From assembly GCA_963668365.1 (NCBI GenBank), contig OY764266.1:3596001-3660000 (forward strand): DNA of 64,000 bases. Reading direction: 5' to 3'. Both the position numbers and the translations under genes were made by a program. Below are positions 1 to 7,827 of the stretch, piece after piece; positions within the stretch are counted from its first letter, which is position 1, and every line of letters begins with the position of its first letter. This stretch comes from VXNE01 sp963668365. GTDB taxonomy: Bacteria > Pseudomonadota > Gammaproteobacteria > Pseudomonadales > Azotimanducaceae. The notes below the pieces were generated by a model. That model was given only the letters and a program-made list of their open reading frames with translations. It did not search any database and was not told the origin of the DNA.

Positions 1-139
1 TCCGGGACTTCAGCGACAGGAGCGCTACCAGCGCGCCGTATCCGTAAATGAGAGACCAGGGTGCCGAGTCGTCTTTGCTCAAGTAGCTGAAGGCAAGAAT
101 GAGCAACGCCACACCGATCAACCCATTCACGTACCGCAT
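1..139 (-). CDS. Small membrane protein, partial (runs off left edge)
   Basis: An ATG at 139 reads leftward with no stop for 46 codons and is cut by the window edge. An AAGGA ribosome binding site lies about 8 bases upstream. The visible protein has a hydrophobic stretch near residues 6-19 (starting GLIGVALLIL), a short charged loop with a Lys-Asp-Asp, and a second hydrophobic stretch near residues 29-42, so it is probably a small inner-membrane protein with two or more helices. No family is recognised and the C-terminus is not visible. Confidence 0.5.
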   Translation of the reverse strand, partial: MRYVNGLIGVALLILAFSYLSKDDSAPWSLIYGYGALVALLSLKSR

Positions 140-273
140 ACAGCGTCCTTGCCCCTTCGCGTCAGCGCCGGAAACACAATACTCTTTAATCGCACGCGAA
201 TATTCAACTATTTGTTACGAATGGTGACACATGGTGGCGGATCCTGGCGCTGAGCCCTGCCAGCATGACGACA

Positions 274-459
274 CTAGGCCCTAGGCCGCGCCGACCGCTC
301 TCCAGCGTTCGCGCGGGCCTTGCGCACGGCATCCCACGCCGCCTTGATCTGCTGGGTACGCTCGGTGGCGGCTCGCATCATCTCCTCGGGCAGCTCCTTC
401 GACGCGAGCTTGTCCGGATGGTGTCGCGACATCTGTCGCCGATAAGTAGTGCGACCCGT
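274..459 (-). pseudogene. djlA: djlA-like co-chaperone, C-terminal J-domain remnant
   Basis: Read on the minus strand, residues from position 444 down to the TAG at 274-276 match the end of a DjlA-type J domain: YRRQMSRHHPDKLASKELPE, including the HPD signature used to stimulate DnaK, followed by the helix IV segment ERTQQIKAAWDAVRKA. The frame is closed upstream by a TAA at 460-462, so J-domain helix I, the TerB-like domain and the membrane anchor are missing. This is a 3' relic of about 57 codons, ending just upstream of the next gene's ribosome binding site. The identification rests on the HPD motif and the characteristic DjlA spacing. Confidence 0.6.
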
Positions 460-518
460 TTATCCATCGACACCTGCATCGTACACTAAGGCGCGAACGG
501 CAAGAGGAGATTGACAGG

Positions 519-1394
519 GTGGCATTCCGCGGCATCGACAAAGCGAAATTCGGGGTTTCGATCTTCCCGACAGACTACGCCATACAACCCGCGGAACTGG
601 CGCGGGAAGTGGAAGCCCGGGGCCTGGACAGCATGTTCTTTCCCGAGCATACGCACATTCCGGCAAGCCGGCTGACGCCTTTCCCCGGCGGCGGAGATCT
701 GCCGCAGCAGTATTGGCGCGCCCACGACCCCTTCGTCGCACTCGCAACCTGTGCCGCCGTGACCGAGCGAATTGCGCTCGGCACCGGCATCTGCCTCGTC
801 ATCGAGCGCGATCCAATCACCCTGGCGAAGGAGATCGCATCGCTCGACACGGTTTCGGGCGGACGCGTCATCCTCGGCATCGGTGCCGGATGGAATCGCG
901 AAGAGATGGAAAACCACGGCGCCGTCTACAGGGATCGATGGAAGATCACGCGGGAGAAAGTCCTGGCGATGCGCGCGATCTGGACCGAGGACGAAGCGCA
1001 GTTTCACGGGGAGTTCGTCGATTTCGATCCGATCTGGTCCTGGCCGAAGCCCGTTCAGCCCGGCGGACCTCCGATCTGGATCGGCGCCAACTCAAGGTGG
1101 GTTTTCGATCGGGTGGCGGAATACGCGGATGGCTGGATGCCCATCGGCGGTCCGGGCTCGGGCAACATGCAGCGCCTCGCCCAGGCCATGCAGGCGAGGG
1201 GTCGGGAAATGACCAGTCTCGACCTCGCCCTGTTCGGGGCGCCCATGGACGCCGCTCAATGCGCGGGACGCATAGGGCAGGGATTCGACCACATCGTCTT
1301 CGGCCTGCCGGCGGCCGATGCGGATACCGTGCTGCCGCAACTTGACCGTATTGTCGAAGTCGTCGCCGCCATCCGCGGCGACACGCGCCCATGA
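519..1394 (+). CDS. LLM-class (luciferase-like, probably F420-dependent) oxidoreductase
   Basis: A 291-residue protein starting at GTG 519 behind a purine-rich AAGAGGAGA ribosome binding site (502-510). It has the bacterial-luciferase TIM-barrel pattern: N-terminal FGVSIFPTDYA, then FFPEHTH, the IALGTGICLV strand, the core LDTVSGGRVILGIGAGWNREEM, and PIWIGANS near residue 190. These motifs are typical of the F420-dependent subgroup (TIGR03619-like) rather than FMN luciferases. The cofactor assignment is inferred and the substrate is unknown. It stands alone; the gene to its right runs on the opposite strand. Confidence 0.8.
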   Translation: MAFRGIDKAKFGVSIFPTDYAIQPAELAREVEARGLDSMFFPEHTHIPASRLTPFPGGGDLPQQYWRAHDPFVALATCAAVTERIALGTGICLVIERDPITLAKEIASLDTVSGGRVILGIGAGWNREEMENHGAVYRDRWKITREKVLAMRAIWTEDEAQFHGEFVDFDPIWSWPKPVQPGGPPIWIGANSRWVFDRVAEYADGWMPIGGPGSGNMQRLAQAMQARGREMTSLDLALFGAPMDAAQCAGRIGQGFDHIVFGLPAADADTVLPQLDRIVEVVAAIRGDTRP

Positions 1395-1455
1395 GGAAGT
1401 CAGGCCAAGCAGGCTCTGACCGGGGGTGAACACAGCACCTGCGGGGTGACGGATA

Positions 1456-2004
1456 TCACGGTGCGAGAAGCGTCCGGTGCTCGGGCGCCAGCGGCAGGGT
1501 GCGGGCACGCCGCCGGGCGAGCGGCGACATCTTCGCCCACGTACGCCTCAAGATATGCGCGACCTGTGCGGGGTCACGTCGTTCGGCGAACCGATCAAGT
1601 TCGGATTCCAGGAAGACGAGACATGCACAGTCCTCCAGCAACCGGACCTCTGGATTCCGTTTGAGTCCACGCTTTTGGATCAGTCCGCCTACCCGCTCGA
1701 TCGCCGCCGGGGCTACCCCGCGGGACGCGAGCAGATCGCCGACCGCTTGCGCCTGTCGCCGCGCGGCATGGCGCCGCCACCGAAGGTATCCCTCGCGGCC
1801 CGGAGGATAGTCCTCCCGAGGATAGAGCCACCGCTCGAAATGTTGCGCGCGGACCGCTATCCTGAGTTCGTCGGACGGGGCCTCGGCAAGCAGGCCTAGC
1901 CACGCCGACATGCGCTCGGCATAGTCCAGTTCGCGACCCGCAGGGTCATCCGCATGGCGGCGATCAATGGCAGCGATGACTTCGGTAAACGTGCGGCTTT
2001 TCAC
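1456..2004 (-). CDS. DUF4202 family protein
   Basis: A 182-residue protein read from GTG 2004. It shows the DUF4202 pattern: an N-terminal AIDRRHADDP segment, ERMSAWLGLL, RAQHFERW (conserved His), REGYLRWRR, LIQKRGLKRNPEVRLLED, ACLVFLE and WAKMSPLARR near the C-terminus. Length fits the family (about 190). The frame extends further upstream, but the family begins near this GTG. The start lies only 3 bp from the proposed start of the divergent flavodoxin gene, so their promoters must overlap coding sequence. The family's biochemical role is not known; the conserved His/Asp pattern hints at an HD-like metal site. Confidence 0.75.
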   Translation of the reverse strand: MKSRTFTEVIAAIDRRHADDPAGRELDYAERMSAWLGLLAEAPSDELRIAVRAQHFERWLYPREDYPPGREGYLRWRRHAARRQAQAVGDLLASRGVAPAAIERVGGLIQKRGLKRNPEVRLLEDCACLVFLESELDRFAERRDPAQVAHILRRTWAKMSPLARRRARTLPLAPEHRTLLAP

Positions 2005-2007
2005 AGG

Positions 2008-2475
2008 TTGAACCCCAAGCGCCTGCTCATCGTATATCACTCGCAGCGCGGCAGCACCGGGCGCATGGCCCGGGCCGCCTTCGACGGCGCGACGGACCCC
2101 GAGATCGAGAACGTCGAGACCAGACTCATGCGCGCGGCCGACGCCCAGCCCGAGGATCTGCTCTGGGCCCAGGGTTTGCTCATCGGCACGCCGGAGAACT
2201 TCGGCTACATGTCGGGCGGCATGAAGGACTTCTTCGACCGCACGTTCTATCCCGTCGAGGGCAAGATCCAGCCGCTGCCCTACGCGGTCTTCATCAGCGC
2301 CGAGAACGACGGAACCGGTGCCTTGCGGGCGATACGTCGGATCGCCACGGGATATCCGTTCAACGAGGTGGCCGAACCGGTGATCGCAAAGGGGGACTTG
2401 ACCGAGACCCACCTCGACCGGTGCCGGGAACTGGGCATGACGTTGGCAGCCGGACTCGACGCGGGAATCTTTTAG
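2008..2475 (+). CDS. Flavodoxin-family NAD(P)H-dependent reductase
   Basis: A 155-residue flavodoxin-fold protein. The FMN phosphate loop YHSQRGSTGRMA lies at its N-terminus, followed by the second-loop motif LIGTPENFGYMSGGMKDFFD, typical of small FMN-binding WrbA-like or NADPH-dependent reductases. I chose TTG 2008 because the phosphate loop starts five codons later; an in-frame ATG at 1954 would add 18 residues and overlap the divergent DUF4202 gene. Likely cytoplasmic, transferring electrons from NAD(P)H through FMN; the partner is unknown. The stop at 2475 is followed by about 140 bp before the convergent histidine kinase gene, in which I see no clear hairpin. Confidence 0.75.
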   Translation: MNPKRLLIVYHSQRGSTGRMARAAFDGATDPEIENVETRLMRAADAQPEDLLWAQGLLIGTPENFGYMSGGMKDFFDRTFYPVEGKIQPLPYAVFISAENDGTGALRAIRRIATGYPFNEVAEPVIAKGDLTETHLDRCRELGMTLAAGLDAGIF

Positions 2476-2612
2476 CGCGCCAGGGACCTGCGCCGTAGAA
2501 CGGTACGCAGTGCCGATCAAGGCGCAGGATCCGGGACGGGCGGATGGGCGAAACAGAGGGCTTTGGGCGGGGGTAAGACACGGCGCCCGTCAGAGCGACG
2601 GATTTTATGGCG

Positions 2613-4778
2613 CTAGTCGGCCAAGCCGTCTTCGCGTTCCGATTCCTGATCCGTCGTTTCGGGGACCGGTGGAACGTGGGGAATGTCGATGATCATCTCG
2701 GTGAAGCTCCCCTGTTCCGACTCGACACGGATGGTGCCGCCATGTTGCCGGACGATGTCGCTCGATATCGCGAGACCCAGACCGTTGCCCTTGTCCGTGG
2801 GCTTGGTGGTAAAGAACGGATTGAAGATCTTGTCGATGACCTCCTGCGGCATTCCCGTACCGTTGTCGCGCACCCGAATCTCGACCGTCTCCTCCATGCG
2901 CCGCGTCGACACCGCGAGGATCGGCTTGTAGTCGTCGCCGGATGCCAAGCGCCGCTCATTGGTGGCGTCGCAGGCGTTGCCCACCATGTTCAGGAACACC
3001 CGCCCCAGGTCCTGGGGAACGACACTGATTTCGCCCGCATCGGGGTCGAAGTCCTCCCGGATATCGAGCTGGAAGTTCCCATCCGCAGCTCTCGCGCTGT
3101 GAAAAGAAAGGCGAACGTGCTCTTCGAGCAGGCTGTTGATGTCCGTCGGCTGTCGGTCGCCGGAACTTCGCCCCATCCTCAACATGTCGCGCACAATGCG
3201 GTCGGCGCGGTCTCCGTGGCCACCGATCCGCTCCAGGTTCTCCGTAAGGTCCCGGCATATTTCGTCGATCAGCTCGCGCTGTTCGCCTTCCATCGAATCG
3301 CCGCTCTCGTCGAGGACTTCCTTGAGTTCCTCGATCAGTTCGCTCGACGCCTCGGCAAAGTTCTTGACGAAGTTCAATGGATTCTTGATTTCGTGTGCGA
3401 CGCCGGCCGTCAGTTCGCCCAGTTCCGCCAACTTCTGCGATGCGATGATCTGATCCTGGGCCTCGCGCAGATCAGCCAGCGCCTTTTCGACGGCCGCGTT
3501 CTTCTCCTGCAACTCTTCCGCGAGCTTCTCGACCAGGTTCAACCGTTGAACCTCCAGGGCGTGGCGTCGGAAAACTTCAAGCGCGGCGGCCATTTCCGCG
3601 ACTTCGTCGTGACCGCTGATGTCGACTTCTGCTTCCAGATCGCCGTCGGCCATGCGACGCATGCGGCTGGACAGACGGTCGATGCGGCGCAGCAGGACAC
3701 CGCCCACAAACAGCCAGGCGATCAGTACGGCGCCAACTATGCTGACGACATTGAGCCCCAGCAACACGCGGCGACCGGTGAGGACTGCTCGCGTGGACGA
3801 CCCGGTAGCTTCGTCGACGCTCGCGCGCACCGAACCGACGTAACTCTCGACATCGGCAACCAGGTCGATTTCCAGGTCATGGTTGCGTTTCTCCAACTCC
3901 CGCTGCCGGTCGACGAGACGCAACGCCGATGTTCGCACATTGAAGCCGCCCATTTCGCCGACGCCAAGTTCCTCGAGACGGGCGAACAGGGGCGTGACGG
4001 CCTCTCCTGCCGAAGAACCCTCGAGCGCCGCGAGGCTCCGCTCGATACCTCCGATCGCGGCTTCGAAACGCTCGCGCAACGGCTCTATCAGGGGCGAATC
4101 GGACATGTTGAACGCGCTGGCCAGTATCTGCGTCGCGATGCTCGCCTCGCGCCTCAGGGAAGCCAGGTGACGATAGCGATCGAATTCCGCCGTGGAGAAA
4201 TACTGATCGCGAGAATCCCGCGGCTGATCGAGATCGCGATAGCCGGTCATAGCGTAGAACAACTGGTCATCGATCGCCGTCGTCAGGACCACGGCCAACC
4301 GGCTCTCGAGCGCGGCCAGTTCCGCGCGCACCGACTCGCTTTGCCCGGCAAGTTCGAAACCGGCGCGCACGGATTCCTTGATCGCCTCCGTATTGGCGAT
4401 GAGTTCCGCGCCGCGCTGACGAATTCGTTCATAGGTCTCGCCCTTGTCGCGCAATTCCAACAACGACGACTCGAAGGCATCCCGCTCGGCATCCACCCGC
4501 TCGGAGACATCCGTGAATGACAAGGGGTCGGCCGCGGTGAGCCGCGGCGCCGCCGCGACCAGGGCACCGCTTTGTTGCACCACGGCGAACGCCGCCTCCA
4601 TTTCCGGCACGCTGTATTCGTTCACATGGCGCTGCAGCTCGCCCACCTGGTTGAAGGAAAACCAGCCCACCAGGCTGGCGACCGCGGTAAACGCCACCGC
4701 GAAGCCGAGACCGGCATAGAGTTGCACCGAAATCCGGCGGCTGGCTCGCAGCAGGCGACTCAGTTGCTCTCGGATCAC
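2613..4778 (-). CDS. Membrane sensor histidine kinase with periplasmic helical sensor
   Basis: A 721-residue protein. TM1 spans about residues 20-42 and TM2 about 337-362, enclosing a 290-residue periplasmic region rich in coiled-coil-like helices, as in TorS-type sensors. HAMP follows (about 363-415), then a coiled coil and the H box GVAHEIKNPLNFVKNF with phospho-acceptor His near 462. The HATPase domain shows NMVGNACDA (N), DNGTGMP (G1), FNPFFTTKPT (F) and GNGLGLAIS (G2). It lacks a receiver domain. Its start overlaps the preceding binding-protein gene by 4 bp (ATGA), so it is the last gene of the operon starting at 7712. The binding protein probably presents ligand to this sensor, as TorT does to TorS. 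Confidence 0.88.
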   Translation of the reverse strand: MIREQLSRLLRASRRISVQLYAGLGFAVAFTAVASLVGWFSFNQVGELQRHVNEYSVPEMEAAFAVVQQSGALVAAAPRLTAADPLSFTDVSERVDAERDAFESSLLELRDKGETYERIRQRGAELIANTEAIKESVRAGFELAGQSESVRAELAALESRLAVVLTTAIDDQLFYAMTGYRDLDQPRDSRDQYFSTAEFDRYRHLASLRREASIATQILASAFNMSDSPLIEPLRERFEAAIGGIERSLAALEGSSAGEAVTPLFARLEELGVGEMGGFNVRTSALRLVDRQRELEKRNHDLEIDLVADVESYVGSVRASVDEATGSSTRAVLTGRRVLLGLNVVSIVGAVLIAWLFVGGVLLRRIDRLSSRMRRMADGDLEAEVDISGHDEVAEMAAALEVFRRHALEVQRLNLVEKLAEELQEKNAAVEKALADLREAQDQIIASQKLAELGELTAGVAHEIKNPLNFVKNFAEASSELIEELKEVLDESGDSMEGEQRELIDEICRDLTENLERIGGHGDRADRIVRDMLRMGRSSGDRQPTDINSLLEEHVRLSFHSARAADGNFQLDIREDFDPDAGEISVVPQDLGRVFLNMVGNACDATNERRLASGDDYKPILAVSTRRMEETVEIRVRDNGTGMPQEVIDKIFNPFFTTKPTDKGNGLGLAISSDIVRQHGGTIRVESEQGSFTEMIIDIPHVPPVPETTDQESEREDGLAD

Positions 4779-6091
4779 GGCACCAGGTCCTTGAGCGAAT
4801 CGACCTCGCGGTAGCGGCCGCCGTCATCGATCATCGTGAGGAAAACCCGGTCGGATCCCTGGTTGTCGTCCTCGCCATAGCGCAACTCGAACCCGTCCAG
4901 GTCAATCGGCTCGGCATCGCGGAGAACCTTGAGGAATGCGCTCCTGGTGACGTTCTCGCCGCACCGCTCGAGCGCCACGATCGCCAATCGTCCCGCCAGG
5001 TATCCCTCGAATGACACGAAACCGGGAACCGCGTCCGGGTCGTGGATAGCCAAGGCTCGAGCATAGCTGTCCACTACCGGCGGCGCTTTGCCCGTCGGGA
5101 AGGGCACGACCTGCGTGACGACGACGCCCGCGCCGCCCTCGCCCAGTTCGTTCACCAGGGCATTGCTGCCGACAAAGGATATCGTCACAAACACCGGATC
5201 GAAGCCCGTGTGACGCGCCCACTTGATGAATGCGGCGACAGGCTGGTACGCCCCGACCAGGATCACCGCGCCGGGATCCGTCTTTCGGATGTCCATCAAA
5301 CCCGTCTTCACGGCGATCGTGTTCCGAGGATAGACCCCCGTGGACACGTACTCCATTCCCCGCCGCGCAAGGGCCGCCCGGCCCCCCCGGTAGCCTGCGC
5401 GTCCAAAGGAATCGTCCTGGTACAGGATGGAAATCCGATCAATGCCGAGGTCACCGATCAGTCGCGCCACCATCTCCTCGGTTTCCTGATCGTACGATGC
5501 CCGCAGGTTGATGACGTTGCCCAACTCCGGACTTCGCAGAAAAGCCGCCCCGGTGAACGGGGCGACGTAGGGGATGCCCGCTTCGGCGGCCACGGGGGCG
5601 GCCGAGCGTGAAGTCGGCGTGCCGACGGCACCGATCAGGGCAAAAACCATGTGCTCGCCGATCAGTTGCTGCGTGTTGACGACTGCCGTTTCCGGCTCGT
5701 ACGCGTCGTCGAGCGATACGAGTTCCAGCCGCCGACCATGCACGCCGCCGTTTCGGTTCGCCTCGTCGAAAGCAGCCCCTATGCCGAGACGCATGTGCGT
5801 TCCCAACTCGGCCGCGGGGCCGCTAAATGCCGCAGACTGTCCGAACAGGACGCGATCCTTCGTCACTCCGGTCACCGCAACGGCCGAAGGTCCTCCCGCG
5901 CCGGTTTCCTCTACGTTCGCCGGCTGAGCGCCCGTCGACAGGGATGCTGCCAGACCAGCGGCCAACGCCGAACCGCGCCACCGGCGCCGGTTGTCGCACG
6001 GGCGACGAGCCGGGCCGGGCCGCAAGCGGCACCGACGGTGCCGCTTGCGGGGCACGAGGGTCCGGCATTTCATGGCAGCCGGCACTCGCAT
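4775..6091 (-). CDS. Periplasmic ligand-binding protein (Leu/Ile/Val-BP type, Peripla_BP_6)
   Basis: A 438-residue ABC-type branched-chain amino-acid-binding-protein homologue with a long basic N-terminus and a hydrophobic export segment (ALAAGLAASLSTGAQPA). Fold markers are LFGQSAAFSGPAAELG (first strand and ligand loop), GIGAAFDEANRNGGVHGR, TRSAAPVAAEAGIPYVAPF and ISILYQDDSFGRAGYRGG. No permease or ATPase genes of an uptake system are nearby. It sits instead between an RsbW-like kinase (TGATG overlap at 6091) and a sensor kinase (ATGA overlap at 4775), which suggests a signalling rather than a transport role. The ligand is unknown. The start is uncertain, since several codons upstream of the signal peptide are basic and weakly conserved. 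Confidence 0.85.
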   Translation of the reverse strand: MRVPAAMKCRTLVPRKRHRRCRLRPGPARRPCDNRRRWRGSALAAGLAASLSTGAQPANVEETGAGGPSAVAVTGVTKDRVLFGQSAAFSGPAAELGTHMRLGIGAAFDEANRNGGVHGRRLELVSLDDAYEPETAVVNTQQLIGEHMVFALIGAVGTPTSRSAAPVAAEAGIPYVAPFTGAAFLRSPELGNVINLRASYDQETEEMVARLIGDLGIDRISILYQDDSFGRAGYRGGRAALARRGMEYVSTGVYPRNTIAVKTGLMDIRKTDPGAVILVGAYQPVAAFIKWARHTGFDPVFVTISFVGSNALVNELGEGGAGVVVTQVVPFPTGKAPPVVDSYARALAIHDPDAVPGFVSFEGYLAGRLAIVALERCGENVTRSAFLKVLRDAEPIDLDGFELRYGEDDNQGSDRVFLTMIDDGGRYREVDSLKDLVP

Positions 6092-6558
6092 CAGATATTG
6101 CGCTTTGTCAGCGTCAGGCGATTGTGATCGTTTTCGCGCCGGTACTCGACATCGTCCATCAGCGTTTTCACGAAAAAGACTCCCAGGCCCCCGATATTGC
6201 GCGCTTCCAGCGAAGCCTCCACGTCCGGCTCCGCGGCCTCCTGAAGCGGGTCGAAGGGTTGGCCATCGTCGATGACATCGATAACCACGCCGTCGCTGTC
6301 CGATTTGATCCTCACCTCGAATTCATGATCCCCATGATCTTCGTAGGCATAGCTGATGACGTTCATCACGACTTCCTCCAACGCCAACTTGATGTGATAG
6401 GACATCTGCTCCGACCATCCCTGCGCCCGGCCGAATTCCTCCACGGCACGGTCCAGGCGGGCCATCTCGTCGGTATTGTCGAGCAGACGGAACGTCGCCT
6501 CGGCGCCGCCGTCCCCCGCCTGGTCTCGGGCATTCGGTTCGTCGGGACTCACGATCAC
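6091..6558 (-). CDS. RsbW-like anti-sigma / serine-kinase ATPase (HATPase_c_2)
   Basis: A 155-residue GHKL ATPase. It carries LALEEVVMNVISYAY (N box, Mg-binding Asn), VIDDGQPFDPL (G1) and GGLGVFFVKTLMD (G2). Proteins of this type either bind sigma factors or phosphorylate anti-anti-sigma proteins. I took GTG 6558, which overlaps the upstream phosphatase stop as GTGA; an ATG 27 bp further upstream is possible. It follows directly on a receiver-PP2C phosphatase, the usual partner that dephosphorylates the STAS antagonist, but no STAS protein gene or sigma factor gene lies in the operon. The target must be encoded elsewhere. Confidence 0.85.
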   Translation of the reverse strand: MIVSPDEPNARDQAGDGGAEATFRLLDNTDEMARLDRAVEEFGRAQGWSEQMSYHIKLALEEVVMNVISYAYEDHGDHEFEVRIKSDSDGVVIDVIDDGQPFDPLQEAAEPDVEASLEARNIGGLGVFFVKTLMDDVEYRRENDHNRLTLTKRNI

Positions 6559-7712
6559 CCCTCGACGCGCATCAGGGTCACGCACGTAATGTCGTCGAAC
6601 TGCGGCGCGTCTCCCGCGAACGCCTCGACGGCGTTGAACACTGCCTCGTTGGAATCCTGGACGGAGCCGGGAGGCCCGCCACTAAAGACTTCCCGCAGCC
6701 GTTCCGAACCGAACTCTTCGCTTTCGTCGTCGATCGCCTCTGTCACGCCGTCCGTATACAACACCACCATTTCTCCCGGCGCCAACGTGACGCGACTCTC
6801 CTCGAACTCGTAATCCGGAATGACGCCGAGCGCGACCCCGTCGGTCGTGGGCAAGTACTCCGACGTTCCGTCGGCGTGAACCAGAAGAGGGGGATTGTGG
6901 CCGCCATTGGCATAGGAAAACACTCCGGTGGCCGGATCGAATACCGCATAGAACACCGTGACGAACATCAGGGACTCGTTGTCCTCCTCAAGCAGGCCAT
7001 TGACCGAACTCAAGACCGTGCCGGGTATCTCGGAGCCGATTGCCGAACCTTTCAGCAGCGTGCGGCTCGACATCATGAACAACGCCGCGGGAACTCCCTT
7101 GCCGGAGACGTCCGCGATGGCGACTCCCAACCGGCCGTTCTCAAGGCGCACGAAGTCGAAGAAGTCACCACCGACCTCGCGCGCCGGCACCATGTTTGCA
7201 AAAGTCTCGTAGCCCCTGCCCCTGGGGAATACCTTGGGCAGTATCGCCTGTTGCATCTGGCTCGCAACGCTGAGTTCGTTTCGGATCGCGACCAGTTGGT
7301 CGCGGGACTCCAGTGCCTCGCGCCAGATCGCCATGTGCACGAGCGTTCGATCGATCGTGATCCTCAGATCTTCGAAGTCGATGGGTTTGGTAATGAAATC
7401 GAACGCGCCGCGGTTCATGGCCGTGCGGATGTTCTTCATGTCACCGTATGCCGACACGATCACGGAACGGATGTTGGGGTCGACCTTGGCAACCTGCTCG
7501 AGCAGGGCAAGTCCATCCATTTGCGGCATATTGATATCGGACAGGACCATATCGATATCGGGCTGCTCGTTCAATCGATCAAGGGCCTCGACGCCGTTGT
7601 GCGCGAACACGAACTCGTAGCGTCCCGCCCGGACATATCGGCGCATGCGCTGCCGCATGAGATGTTCCAGATCGGGTTCGTCGTCAACAACAAGGATCTT
7701 GTGTTCTGCCAT
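6555..7712 (-). CDS. Response regulator with SpoIIE-type PP2C phosphatase domain
   Basis: A 385-residue two-domain protein. The receiver domain has acidic residues at 10-12, phospho-acceptor Asp near 59 in MVLSDINMPQMDG, and Lys near 109 in ITKPID. After a linker helix the SpoIIE/RsbU phosphatase follows with PAREVGGDFFDF, IADVSGKGVPAALFM, NGGHNPP, LYTDGVTEA and a terminal FDDITCVTL; the metal-binding aspartates are present. Phosphorylation of the receiver probably controls phosphatase activity, as in RssB/SpoIIE-type regulators. It is the first gene of the four-gene minus-strand operon, and the sensor kinase at its end is the obvious candidate to phosphorylate it. Confidence 0.9.
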   Translation of the reverse strand: MAEHKILVVDDEPDLEHLMRQRMRRYVRAGRYEFVFAHNGVEALDRLNEQPDIDMVLSDINMPQMDGLALLEQVAKVDPNIRSVIVSAYGDMKNIRTAMNRGAFDFITKPIDFEDLRITIDRTLVHMAIWREALESRDQLVAIRNELSVASQMQQAILPKVFPRGRGYETFANMVPAREVGGDFFDFVRLENGRLGVAIADVSGKGVPAALFMMSSRTLLKGSAIGSEIPGTVLSSVNGLLEEDNESLMFVTVFYAVFDPATGVFSYANGGHNPPLLVHADGTSEYLPTTDGVALGVIPDYEFEESRVTLAPGEMVVLYTDGVTEAIDDESEEFGSERLREVFSGGPPGSVQDSNEAVFNAVEAFAGDAPQFDDITCVTLMRVEG

Positions 7713-7786
7713 CGCTTCTTCCGCGTTCCTGCCACAGGCCCGACGCGGCCCCGAATCGCCATTCGATCAGCCCGTCGCTCGTATCC

Positions 7787-7792
7787 TATAAT
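7787..7792 (+). promoter_or_regulatory. Candidate -10 box for the ATP-grasp operon
   Basis: A perfect TATAAT lies 35 bp upstream of the ATG at 7828, in the gap between the divergent phosphatase operon and the ATP-grasp gene. A convincing -35 is not obvious; the nearest candidate, TTCGAT at 7762-7767, gives a 19-bp spacer. It therefore rests mainly on the -10 match and position. Confidence 0.35.
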
Positions 7793-7827
7793 AGACTCCT
7801 GACGGACGCCCTCCCGCCGGCTGATCG

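Noticed and set aside
2607..4520. Long plus-strand open frame of 637 codons opposite the histidine kinase
   Set aside because: It is the antisense of a clear histidine kinase with all catalytic boxes; its translation has no recognisable domain and is rich in His, Arg and Gln, as is usual for shadows in high-GC DNA.
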